The notes beneath the pieces were generated by a model, which was given only the letters and a program-made list of their open reading frames with translations, did no database searches and was not told the DNA's origin. From positions 1,984,001 through 2,048,000 of the forward strand of contig NZ_QUSX01000001.1 of the NCBI RefSeq assembly GCF_003933245.1: 64,000 nucleotides of DNA, given 5' to 3'. Positions 50,331 to 59,144 of this stretch are shown one piece after another (the stretch's first letter is position 1; the number at the start of each line of letters is the position of its first letter). The position numbers and the translations under genes were made by a program. The DNA comes from Maribacter algicola (lineage in GTDB: Bacteria; Bacteroidota; Bacteroidia; Flavobacteriales; Flavobacteriaceae).

Positions 50331-51266
50331 ATGGTTAGATTCGTGTACTTTGGTATTTGGTCCCTATTATTGATTTTGACGTCATGTAACGCAAAAAACT
50401 CCTATGCGTTAGAGAAAAGGCAGATGGAAAGGATTATTTCAAATACCGGTGGAGATGATATCAAACAGCCAATAATGGTGCAAATAAACAGAAATGTCAC
50501 CATAAGGGAGTACTTTGATTACATTGATTCATTGGTAATTCGTTATGATTCTTTATTATCTTATCCATTATCAGAACATATTATTGTTAGGAATAATCCA
50601 TGGATAATTGACACTTTGGCCAATACGGATTATTACAGGATGATTTCCCGTGATTCCTTTGTTTATGACCAACGACAATTGACCGTACTGCCAAAAGGAA
50701 GTAAGCTTCATATTCCGGATTCGATTAAAGCCGAACAAATACTAGGGCAAATTGCAAAAACTGAAATCGATGTTAATATTCCTGAATTTAAATTAAGGAT
50801 ATTCCAAGATTCTGTATTGTTATATTCATTTCCCGTTCGAGTAGGGCAAAACAAGGAACGTTACTTGAAATTTGGAGACCGTATTACTGATTTGCGCACC
50901 AAAACTGGTATTGGGACCATAGTTGATCATGTTAGGCACCCTGAGTTCTATAATCCGGTAAACGGCAAACAGTTTTATGTTACCAAACGTGATGATGGAA
51001 AAACGACCATCATGCCTCAAATTCCTTGGATAGAAACAGAAATCAATGGGATAAGAAATGGACAAATGATACATCCGACTACCAATCCTGAAACGTTAGG
51101 AAAGGCCTATTCTAATGGATGTATTGGTACAAGGGAAGCAGATGCGTGGATAATTTATTATTACTCGCCCATTGGAACAAAGCTAAGGATTCGCTATGAT
51201 TTAAAAACGTACGAAGAAGGTAGGGTAGTGGCCGTATTTAAGGATATTTACGATAAGAATAATTAA
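50331..51266 (+). CDS. L,D-transpeptidase (YkuD) lipoprotein
   Basis: The protein has 311 residues from ATG 50331, which begins a lipoprotein signal (MVRFVYFGIWSLLLILTSCN; Cys19). A frame-upstream Met at 50178 is inside the LOG gene. The catalytic pattern is complete: His248 in MIHPTTNP and Cys264 in YSNGCIGTRE. It forms 3-3 cross-links in peptidoglycan or attaches proteins to it. The N-terminal half includes repeated strands and no clear peptidoglycan-binding module. It starts 91 bases after the LOG gene, possibly in one transcript. Such cross-links are typical of stationary cells. Confidence 0.88.
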   Translation: MVRFVYFGIWSLLLILTSCNAKNSYALEKRQMERIISNTGGDDIKQPIMVQINRNVTIREYFDYIDSLVIRYDSLLSYPLSEHIIVRNNPWIIDTLANTDYYRMISRDSFVYDQRQLTVLPKGSKLHIPDSIKAEQILGQIAKTEIDVNIPEFKLRIFQDSVLLYSFPVRVGQNKERYLKFGDRITDLRTKTGIGTIVDHVRHPEFYNPVNGKQFYVTKRDDGKTTIMPQIPWIETEINGIRNGQMIHPTTNPETLGKAYSNGCIGTREADAWIIYYYSPIGTKLRIRYDLKTYEEGRVVAVFKDIYDKNN

Positions 51267-51653
51267 AATCAAATTTAGATTGCGCAAAGATAATGTTCGA
51301 AACCGTTGTTTCTACTCATCTACTCAAAGTCCAGCATTGTCTATCTTTTCTCGGCTCATATTATTGTAATGATTTGCCATGTTTTTCCTTTTTCGCCGCC
51401 AAGTGAGTAGAAGCTGGTTAAATTGAACTACAAAAAAAGGAATTTTTTGAGCTACTTAAAAAGTCATGTTATACATGGCCATAAAAGGGTTTACATAATT
51501 ATTGCTATGCTCACTTAAATCAGGCCAACGTTGTATACTAGGACTGGGTCATCCACATATGATATATTCAAACTGATTTTAAGATTAAAATCGAAATAAT
51601 AATCGTTTGAAAGTAAACTTTTTTCAAGATATAAAGGATACTATTGTGTTCAC
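51267..51653. other. Intergenic between convergent genes, no gene seen
   Basis: 387 bases between the L,D-transpeptidase and TonB receptor ends. Frames are short and unrecognised, and there is no clear stem-loop with T-run. No regulon dyad is present; this gap marks the right end of the block of dyads. Confidence 0.4.
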
Positions 51654-54164
51654 TTAATTTAAAAAAACCCTGAATGTAAAATTGGGTGTAAGAGAAAGAG
51701 CTCCCTCGTTTATTTCCTCGACCTCCCCATTTCTTATTCTGTAATAATGGTTTAGGGTGTTCTGGTTATTCAATGAATTCCAAATGGAAAATCCTGCAAG
51801 ACCATTCAAATTTTCATTAATCCTGAAATTGTAAATGGCTGAAAAATCCAATCGGAAAAAGTCCTTGATATTTTCATTGTTTGGAAAATCGTAGTTCAGT
51901 GCTCCATTTTCATTTTCCATGTTTAGGAGAATTGTAGTGGGCTTTCCGGTATGCCAGTTTAATCCAGAGGAAACTTTTAAATTGCCAATCGTATAATTGA
52001 TGCCAGTAGTGATGGCATTTTTTATGTGTAAATTATTTGGAAATACACTGGGCATGAAGTTATTAAAACGATAGTTGTTGGATGTATATGAATAGCTAAA
52101 CCAGGTGTTTATTCTTTTATACTGACGGTTGACCAAGAGATCCAAGCCCTGTATCGTGTAACTCCCTGTTTCTCTTGCATCTTCAAATTGATTTTGAAAA
52201 CCTTGGCTCTGACTTGTAATCCCTGTGATTTTTTTAATATAGCCATCCGCACTGGCAAGCCAGCCCTTTCTTTTAAAGGTAAAGCCCGTACTTAGTTGTT
52301 TACCTTGAATGATGGGTATTTGATTTGGTGATGAAAGTACCCATCGCCTGTTCTCTACCCCCAAGAAATCATTTTGAAAATCGATGATCTGTGAGGTGGT
52401 CTGACTTTTAATTTCACCTAATACCTGAACGGAAAAGTATTTCAAAAATCGTTTGTTCATACTAATTCGTGGCTCAACCAAAACCGTGTTGAATTTATTG
52501 ATGTGGTTTGCCCTAACTCCTCCGTAAATGACCGTCTTAAGTTTTGGTATTGTATAATTTAACTGTGCATAAAGGCTATTTGTTCTTAAGACCTGTTTAT
52601 CCAGTTGCCTTAATAAGGGATTGTTTATTTCTTGAAAGTTTTCGATACCTGTTTCATTGAATTGATATCCTACCGCTAGCTTTAAATCTGAATTGAAATT
52701 AAAATTGCCCCCAATCTTTAAACCATTTTCGGTAACGTGATTTTCTTGGGACAGGGCTTGATTGTCAGGTATGTTCGCGTTTACGGCTTTCAGTTTGTAC
52801 AAGCTACCATATGCTTGAATTTCCGTAAAGAATTTTTGGCTCCAATTTTTTCTGTAATACAATCCTGTACTAATATTATTTTGAGATAGATTACTGTTTC
52901 TAAAAACCTGCTCATTATTGACATCACCCACCTCGGTCAAACCCAATTGGTTACCCAAGATGATAAAATTGAAATTGAATAGATCATTTTCGGTAGGTTT
53001 ATAAAGCAATCTCGCATTGGTGTCAAAGAAAGAAAAGCCAACTTGTGATGGTTTTTCTTCTTTTCCAAAGCCCACTACTTCGGTGTTCTGAAAGGACTTT
53101 TCAAAATAGGAAGCATACGTGGGCGACTCGATTAAATTATTTATAGATTTTCTTCCGGATAGTTGCAAGGACATTTTTGGCGATAACGGTAGGTCTAAAA
53201 AAGCATCTGTGCTCAAAAGATTAAAGCCCCAATTAACCTTGTATGTAGTGTTCAATTTTTTTTCCGTTTCCAATTCCACGATTCCCGAAACGCCATCACC
53301 ATAAAAAGAACTACTGCCATTTTTGGTTATGGTAGCTCTGCTGGTGAGATAGGGGTTGAATGCCGAGATAAGTCCAAAGAAATGACCTGTTTGGTACATT
53401 TTAATTCCGTCCCAAAGTATAAGGGTCTGATCGCTTGTACCTCCTCGAATGTTGATATTGGAGACGGTTTCGTTAACACTCAATATGCCGGGCAGCTCTT
53501 GGATTGATTTGAGGACATCGGGCTCAATAAGTCCGGGAAGAATATCAAACTCATTAAAGTCTATGGTAGTGCTTCCATTTAAATTTTGACTAATGCCCCT
53601 TGCAAGATAATTGCTGATGAGCGTAACGGGTTGAAGCATTTCAACCATCTCATCGAAAACAATTGTTCTGCAATCTTCATTTTCAAAAAAATCCATAGAA
53701 ACGGATTTTGCCCGATTATCTGGAGGGTATATAAATATCACTTCAGAATCATTCTTGGAAAGAAATGTGAAATTTTTATCGCCCTCGATTGTTAATCGTT
53801 GATAGTCGGTTATAACGGTATATTTATTATGTTCTTCATTTTTGTTTGCATTCCTAATGCGTCCACATACTTTTTTTAAATCATGCTTTAAGGACACGGC
53901 AATAATTTCTTTATCAAGAAGGGTAAAGTTGAAAAGGGTTTTATCGGTTAAAATAGAAAGTGCCTCTGAAAGACTTTTTGGTTTGTTAAAATCGACGAAA
54001 TGTGATTCTAATTGTTGGTCGTGATAATTGAAATTACATTGGAAATCGTTTTCTAAAGCTGTAAGAACACTTTTAAGGGATTGTTTTGAAATATTTTGCT
54101 GTGCGTAACTTATTGACGACAATAAGATTACGCCTAAAACAAATAACCTTGACACAGTATTCAA
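51654..54164 (-). CDS. TonB-dependent receptor with STN domain (FecA-type)
   Basis: The protein has 836 residues, with a signal peptide (ends SISYAQQ). Residues about 22-95 are an STN domain (SLKSVLTALENDFQCNFNYHDQ), used for surface signalling to FecR. A plug domain follows from about 205 (GLIEPDVLKSIQELPGILSVNE, NIRGGTSDQTLILWDGIKMYQ), then a long beta-barrel ending in Phe-Leu-Asn (FRVFLN). It imports an unknown ligand through the outer membrane. FecR and ECF sigma genes lie just upstream, so it is a self-regulating uptake set. Confidence 0.9.
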   Translation of the reverse strand: MNTVSRLFVLGVILLSSISYAQQNISKQSLKSVLTALENDFQCNFNYHDQQLESHFVDFNKPKSLSEALSILTDKTLFNFTLLDKEIIAVSLKHDLKKVCGRIRNANKNEEHNKYTVITDYQRLTIEGDKNFTFLSKNDSEVIFIYPPDNRAKSVSMDFFENEDCRTIVFDEMVEMLQPVTLISNYLARGISQNLNGSTTIDFNEFDILPGLIEPDVLKSIQELPGILSVNETVSNINIRGGTSDQTLILWDGIKMYQTGHFFGLISAFNPYLTSRATITKNGSSSFYGDGVSGIVELETEKKLNTTYKVNWGFNLLSTDAFLDLPLSPKMSLQLSGRKSINNLIESPTYASYFEKSFQNTEVVGFGKEEKPSQVGFSFFDTNARLLYKPTENDLFNFNFIILGNQLGLTEVGDVNNEQVFRNSNLSQNNISTGLYYRKNWSQKFFTEIQAYGSLYKLKAVNANIPDNQALSQENHVTENGLKIGGNFNFNSDLKLAVGYQFNETGIENFQEINNPLLRQLDKQVLRTNSLYAQLNYTIPKLKTVIYGGVRANHINKFNTVLVEPRISMNKRFLKYFSVQVLGEIKSQTTSQIIDFQNDFLGVENRRWVLSSPNQIPIIQGKQLSTGFTFKRKGWLASADGYIKKITGITSQSQGFQNQFEDARETGSYTIQGLDLLVNRQYKRINTWFSYSYTSNNYRFNNFMPSVFPNNLHIKNAITTGINYTIGNLKVSSGLNWHTGKPTTILLNMENENGALNYDFPNNENIKDFFRLDFSAIYNFRINENLNGLAGFSIWNSLNNQNTLNHYYRIRNGEVEEINEGALSLTPNFTFRVFLN

Positions 54165-54168
54165 ATTC

Positions 54169-55065
54169 CTATTCTTTTATTAACACGATGTCTCCTGTAA
54201 TTTCGAATTGTAAATTTAGTGGAACGGTCAATGCCTTTAATGCTTCTTCTAAATTATCACTGCTGATTTTTCCCGTAAAATTTTGGCTTAGGTCTATGGC
54301 ACTTGATAGTTCTAAGGTTATACCATACTGTTTTTCGATGTTCTCGATTACTTTGTTCAAAGGAATGCTTTTAAATAAAAGGCTGTTAGAAATCCAAGTA
54401 GGCTCCGAAATGAAAACATCCAGAGGCGCATCTCCCATTGCTGTATTTAACTCTTTTCCAGCCTCTAAGATTGTATTCTTGTTATTTGCCATAATACTAA
54501 CCTTGCCTTCATAACATGTTACAACTAAGCCGTTGTCTTCCTTTACATTGAATTGGGTACCTAGCACCGTTATGATCGCCTCTTTTGCATGCACAACGAA
54601 GGACGAACCTTTCTCAACCTTGAAAAATCCCTCTCCGTTCAGTGTAACGTCCCGCTGTTGTTTCCAGGTCCGTTTATTATAAACAATACTGCTGCCCTGG
54701 GTCAATACAACACTACTCTCATCAGGTAGGGTAACAGAAAAACCATTAAGGTTTGCCGTTATTGTAGTTACATGCGTTCTAAAAAAACTGAAATAAAGGC
54801 CAAAAATGACCACCACGCTGGCAGCGACGGCTATAATGGAACGGTATACAAATTGGCGTTTTCTTTTTTCGCTCTTTATTTTATTTTTAATAGTGATGTA
54901 GGAATCATCTATTTCAAAAGCGGGCGCTTTAAATTTATGGGCGTTATCTATAATATATTCATAATCAGAAAAATCATCCGAAGTTTTTAAGACCTTCAAT
55001 TCTTCGCTGGTAATTGAGCTATTCAGCCACTTTTTTAACAATATTTTATTTTCAAGTTTGTCCAT
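54169..55065 (-). CDS. FecR-type anti-sigma factor
   Basis: The protein has 298 residues. A cytoplasmic N-terminal helix bundle (about 1-70) binds the sigma factor. One membrane helix spans about 75-95 (SIIAVAASVVVIFGLYF). The periplasmic FecR domain includes VTLPDESSVVLTQGSSIVYN, then GEGFFKVEKGSSFVVHAKEAIITVLGTQFNV (in two pieces), and the C-terminal STN-contact region LNKVIENIEKQYGITLEL. It relays ligand binding by the TonB receptor to the sigma factor. 4 bases separate it from the receptor gene. Confidence 0.92.
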   Translation of the reverse strand: MDKLENKILLKKWLNSSITSEELKVLKTSDDFSDYEYIIDNAHKFKAPAFEIDDSYITIKNKIKSEKRKRQFVYRSIIAVAASVVVIFGLYFSFFRTHVTTITANLNGFSVTLPDESSVVLTQGSSIVYNKRTWKQQRDVTLNGEGFFKVEKGSSFVVHAKEAIITVLGTQFNVKEDNGLVVTCYEGKVSIMANNKNTILEAGKELNTAMGDAPLDVFISEPTWISNSLLFKSIPLNKVIENIEKQYGITLELSSAIDLSQNFTGKISSDNLEEALKALTVPLNLQFEITGDIVLIKE

Positions 55066-55111
55066 TCTATATTAAAAACAATTACGCATAAAATACTCCT
55101 ACCCTTTTTTA

Positions 55112-55621
55112 CTACTTTTTTATAGCCTCCTTGATTTTTTTGAGGGCCGCATAGATTCTTTTTTCAACCGTTTTTTGACTAATCCCTAGAATTTCAGCTA
55201 TATCGCTGTGCTTCTTGCCTTCTATTTTACTCAACATAAAGGCTACCCTTTGTGACTCCGTTAGTTTTTCCAGTGCTTCCTTATATCTTAATAACTTTGG
55301 ATCTGCCTCTTTTATGAACTCTGGCTCCTCTTCCTGTTGTGTAGGTGCAGTATTGGCAAAGTTTAAAACTACTTTGTTGTGCTTTATTTCATTTAGACCT
55401 AAATTTTTTGCAGTTACAAATAAAAACCCTTTTGCATTTTCAAATTCGATGTTTTTACAATTTTCCCATAATTTAACAAAAGCATCCTGAACTTTGTCCT
55501 TTGTATTTATTTGATTTCCATATCTGTAGTATAAAGTATCGTACAATTCTTTTGAAAATCTTTTATAGATTAGGGAAAAAATTTGTTCCTCACACACATT
55601 ATTGAATAACTTTTTAGGCAT
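55112..55621 (-). CDS. ECF sigma-70 family sigma factor
   Basis: The protein has 169 residues. Region 2 (KRFSKELYDTLYYRYGNQINTKD; VQDAFVKLWENC) and region 4 (LTESQRVAFMLSKIEGKKHSDIAEILG, then ISQKTVEKRIYAALKKI) are both clear. It belongs to the FecI-like group controlled by FecR. It stands first in the operon and directs RNA polymerase to its own cluster, probably including the TonB receptor. The next gene is divergent. Confidence 0.93.
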   Translation of the reverse strand: MPKKLFNNVCEEQIFSLIYKRFSKELYDTLYYRYGNQINTKDKVQDAFVKLWENCKNIEFENAKGFLFVTAKNLGLNEIKHNKVVLNFANTAPTQQEEEPEFIKEADPKLLRYKEALEKLTESQRVAFMLSKIEGKKHSDIAEILGISQKTVEKRIYAALKKIKEAIKK

Positions 55622-55671
55622 TAGGGTGGGAGAATTTAATGTTAAGTTGTCTTTATAGAAAATACAATGTT

Positions 55672-56322
55672 ATGAAGAATTTTATATTTATTGCATTTCT
55701 ATTTATGTTCTCTACCTGCCAAAAGGAAGAATTTTCTTTGGAGACCGATCCTCAGGAATCTTCTTTTTTAAACGACGGACAGCTTACCAATTTGGTGAAA
55801 TCGATAGCCCTGCACGATGGGTCATTTGATGATGCGGTTGATGGATCCAATTGTTTCAGTATCAATTTTCCGTACGAAATCACCCTTGACAATAGTACAC
55901 ACAATATAACTGGGATAGATGATTTGAGTATCTTCCAAAGCGGTCAAGAAATAAGACCCGTGTTTCCAATTCAAATAACATTTTCAAACCATGAACAGAT
56001 CCAATTGGAAGATTATCAAACACTATTGAATTTACAGCATAATTGTGCCGAAGGACTTATGGACAATAATTTTATAAGCTGTTTGGATTTTGTTTACAAT
56101 ATAGATGTCGCCTTGTTCGATTCCTCATTGGGCACTTTTTCATCGATAACATTCGATCACGATCGTACCACCTATCAGTCCATACAAGGATTTTCTAAAA
56201 GTACGCTGGCCTCCATACAATTTCCGGTTATTCTTAAGTTGCATGGCAGTTCTGACATATCCGTTCATAGTAATGAAGAATTAAAGGAAATTATTCTAGA
56301 ACATCAATCAGCCTGTAACTAG
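55672..56322 (+). CDS. Hypothetical lipoprotein beside the ECF sigma operon
   Basis: The protein has 216 residues from ATG 55672 (MKNFIFIAFLFMFSTCQKE), which gives a lipobox with Cys16. The rest is beta-rich and acidic, with three to four Cys (DGSNCFSINFPYEITL, LQHNCAEGL, FISCLDF). It may carry disulfides in the periplasm or outside. No family recognised. Divergence from the sigma gene by about 50 bases suggests that it is a target or partner of this uptake set, for example a surface ligand-binding protein; this is inference. Confidence 0.65.
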   Translation: MKNFIFIAFLFMFSTCQKEEFSLETDPQESSFLNDGQLTNLVKSIALHDGSFDDAVDGSNCFSINFPYEITLDNSTHNITGIDDLSIFQSGQEIRPVFPIQITFSNHEQIQLEDYQTLLNLQHNCAEGLMDNNFISCLDFVYNIDVALFDSSLGTFSSITFDHDRTTYQSIQGFSKSTLASIQFPVILKLHGSSDISVHSNEELKEIILEHQSACN

Positions 56323-56959
56323 ATTCCTTAAGGATTCTCCCAATATTTTTCTTGAGCGCTCGAAAGTACCTCCCTAGCGGCCTACGGCCATTACAAACCT
56401 TTCTAAATGCATTTTGGCAACCGTTTCTTTGACTTTCTTCCAGGTTTCAGCCCGCCAAATAGGGTATAGATTTCCTGCGCACGTTTTAGGTTCCATCTGT
56501 GGCCGTGCTTGAGGCTGTGGTTGAAAAGCTTATCAAAGCCCCTGCTGGAATTGGTTTATGCCAACTTAGTTGGTCTATTGATAGCTTCCGTATCGCCTCA
56601 ATGCCTAGGTTAGTACCATAACGAACTGGAGAGTTTTACTGTATTATTGGCTCTGGCCAAGTTCATGGGACTTGCTTCAAACGTACTTTCGCAATAGTGC
56701 AACGCTCTGAGTTTCTGTAAACCTGCCTTTTTCACAATCTAAAATAACTGATTTTTAAACTGTTCGAAAAACAGGTAAGCCTTCACTGATAAGAACCTTT
56801 TTCTTTCTTTTTTAAAATAAAACACCCTCCCCTTAAATGTTAAAATAGAATTAAAATTCCTGAACATAGGGGTAGATTTCAAAAGGCTGTTGTTTTTATA
56901 CAAGACGTCCAAAATTAAATAACTGAAATTTTTAACATAATTCTAAAATCCCATACATT
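56323..56959. other. Intergenic region with decayed DNA
   Basis: 637 bases between two lipoprotein genes. It contains the IS3 relic listed separately. On the plus strand near 56610-56700 a short open stretch encodes NELESFTVLLALAKFMGLAS, which looks coding but belongs to no family I know. The last 150 bases before the FAS1 gene are A+T-rich and should hold its promoter. Confidence 0.4.
56403..56543 (-). pseudogene. IS3-family transposase (OrfB) relic
   Basis: A 46-codon frame contains FDKLFNHSLKHGHRWNLKR, YTLFGGLKP and GRKSKKRLPK. It resembles the N-terminal HTH region of IS3-type OrfB proteins (HRWNHKRVYRIY, KRKKRLP). It has stops on both sides and no catalytic DDE part. Terminal inverted repeats were not found. 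It marks an old insertion beside the FAS1 gene. Confidence 0.5.
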
Positions 56960-58981
56960 ATGAAAAAAGTATTACATTTTAAAACATTTATGATACTGTT
57001 GACTACCCTATTTATGGTCATTTCTTGCGAAAAGGAAGATGGTATCGAGACTTCAAAGGAAGATGGCCTGACCATTGTGGAGACTGCCCAAGGCCAAGAC
57101 GCCCTAACATCCCTCGTTAGTGCACTGATCACCGCAGATGTTAATGAGGGAACCGATTTGGTAGGAACTTTGAGTTCTGAAGGTCCCTTTACTGTATTTG
57201 CCCCTACAAACGATGCCTTCGCAGCGCTGTTAGGGCAATTGGACGGTTTTGATTCCTTGGAAGATTTTGATACAGATGAAGAAAGGGCCATTCTTGCCAA
57301 AATTCTAACCTATCATGTGGTGGCAGGTACGGCAGCAGCATCCACGGACTTGTCGGATGGTATGATGGTTACCACCGTTCAGGGAGAGGACCTGACCATT
57401 AGTCTGGAAGGTGGCGTTTTCATTGATGATGCAACTGATATGAATGCCCAAGTAATTATTCCGGACGTAGCAGCTAGCAATGGTATCGTACACGTAATAG
57501 ATAAAGTGTTGCTTCCACAAGAAATAATCGACGCTCTAAATGCGGGCGAAATGGAAAATGAAACGGGTACCTTGGTAGATATCGTAGTAGCTACGGAAGC
57601 CCTGTCCATCCTAGAGGCTGCGGTAATCAAGGCAGATTTGGCCGCTACCTTAAGTTCTGATGGCCCCTTTACCGTTTTTGCACCAACGGATGATGCTTTT
57701 GTAGCCCTTTTGGACATTCTTGGGGACGAGTACAATAGTCTGGATGACTTTGACACCATGGAAGAAATGGCCCTCTTAAAGGACATCTTGTTATACCATG
57801 TAATAGCGGCAGAGGTCAAGTCGACCGATTTAGCACCTGGTCAAGTACCAACTGCCCTACCGGATAACAGCATCGAAGTAATCGCTTCAGGGGATACGTT
57901 TGTAATTGGAGACGCTTCTGGAACGGACGCCAATATTACTGGGGTCGATATAATGGCCTCCAACGGCGTTGCTCATACGATCAATAAGGTTTTATTGCCT
58001 CAAAGTGCCATTGATTTTGTAACCCAACTGCAATTAAAGTCTATTGTGGAAATCGCCGTAGAGACTGAGGATTTAAGCTTATTGGTAGGTGCCTTGACCC
58101 AAGCGAATGCCGGATTGGTGGAAACGTTGAACGGTGATGGCCCTTTTACCGTTTTTGCTCCAACCAACGAAGCCTTCGTGGCGTTGTTGGATACATTGGG
58201 TGAGGATTATAATAGCTTAGCCGATTTTGATACCGATGCCGAAAAGGATTTATTGGTAACCATTCTTACCTATCATGTCGTTGCCGGTACTGCCGCTTTT
58301 TCTTCCGGACTTAGCGATGGACAGGAAATTGAGACCTTTCAAGGCGAAAACGTGACCATTAATATAAAGGATGGAACCGTACATGTAGCCGATGCAACTG
58401 GGGAAAACGCGACCGTAACAATGCCCGATGTCGAGGCCAGCAATGGAGTTGTACACATTATAAACAAAGTATTGTTACCGCAGGCAGCTTTGGACGCTTT
58501 GGAACCTCCCATGCCTAACATTGTTGAAGCTGCACAAGCTACCGAAAGCTTAAGTTCATTGGTAGCAGCATTGATACAAGCGGATGCCGGTTTGGTAGAA
58601 ACTTTGAGTGGAGAGGGCCCCTTTACAGTTTTCGCACCCACAAATGCAGCTTTTGTGGATTTGCTGAACAATTTAGGTCCTAATTATAATAGTCTGGAAG
58701 ATTTTGATACGGACCAGGAGAAGGCACTATTGGCCCAATTACTTACCTATCATGTGGTTGCAGGTGCCGCAGTGGCCTCCACAGACCTAACTGACCATCA
58801 GGAAATTGTAACCGTACAGGGAGAATCACTATTTGCAATCCTTGGGCATGGTGTACAAATAAGGGATAAAACACATGTGGATGCCAACGTTACCATAGCG
58901 GACGTTATGACCAGCAACGGTATTGTACACATCATTGATAAAGTGCTTTTGCCACAGGAAATCATAGATGCCCTACACTAA
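56960..58981 (+). CDS. Lipoprotein with four FAS1 (fasciclin) domains
   Basis: The protein has 673 residues. The lipoprotein signal ends at Cys23 (MVISCEKED). Four FAS1 domains of about 140-150 residues start near 38, 198, 350 and 512. Each has the H1-like box (GPFTVFAPTNDAFAALL, GPFTVFAPTDDAFVALL, GPFTVFAPTNEAFVALL, GPFTVFAPTNAAFVDLL) and the H2-like box (SNGIVHVIDKVLLPQ and variants). The near-identical boxes show recent internal duplication. FAS1 proteins mediate adhesion to surfaces or matrix; the family is common in outer-membrane lipoproteins of Flavobacteria. A strong terminator follows. Confidence 0.95.
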   Translation: MKKVLHFKTFMILLTTLFMVISCEKEDGIETSKEDGLTIVETAQGQDALTSLVSALITADVNEGTDLVGTLSSEGPFTVFAPTNDAFAALLGQLDGFDSLEDFDTDEERAILAKILTYHVVAGTAAASTDLSDGMMVTTVQGEDLTISLEGGVFIDDATDMNAQVIIPDVAASNGIVHVIDKVLLPQEIIDALNAGEMENETGTLVDIVVATEALSILEAAVIKADLAATLSSDGPFTVFAPTDDAFVALLDILGDEYNSLDDFDTMEEMALLKDILLYHVIAAEVKSTDLAPGQVPTALPDNSIEVIASGDTFVIGDASGTDANITGVDIMASNGVAHTINKVLLPQSAIDFVTQLQLKSIVEIAVETEDLSLLVGALTQANAGLVETLNGDGPFTVFAPTNEAFVALLDTLGEDYNSLADFDTDAEKDLLVTILTYHVVAGTAAFSSGLSDGQEIETFQGENVTINIKDGTVHVADATGENATVTMPDVEASNGVVHIINKVLLPQAALDALEPPMPNIVEAAQATESLSSLVAALIQADAGLVETLSGEGPFTVFAPTNAAFVDLLNNLGPNYNSLEDFDTDQEKALLAQLLTYHVVAGAAVASTDLTDHQEIVTVQGESLFAILGHGVQIRDKTHVDANVTIADVMTSNGIVHIIDKVLLPQEIIDALH

Positions 58982-59003
58982 ATAAGCATAAGGCTTTTGC
59001 TTT

Positions 59004-59039
59004 AAAAAAACCTTCCTCAATATAGAGGAAGGTTTTTTT
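59004..59039 (+). terminator. Strong intrinsic terminator of the FAS1 gene
   Basis: AAAAAAACCTTCCTC, loop AATATA, GAGGAAGGTTTTTTT: a perfect 15-bp stem with T-run on the plus strand, 22 bases past the stop. The A-run on the left makes it active on the minus strand too. Confidence 0.9.
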
Positions 59040-59144
59040 GTTTGGAAAGTTTTTGTGAGGTATGTGGTATATCGTTTGTCATGCGGCGTACTAAAAATCG
59101 GCCCATCGTTCCTATATGCCGCACGGCAAAACTCCTGCAAATAG

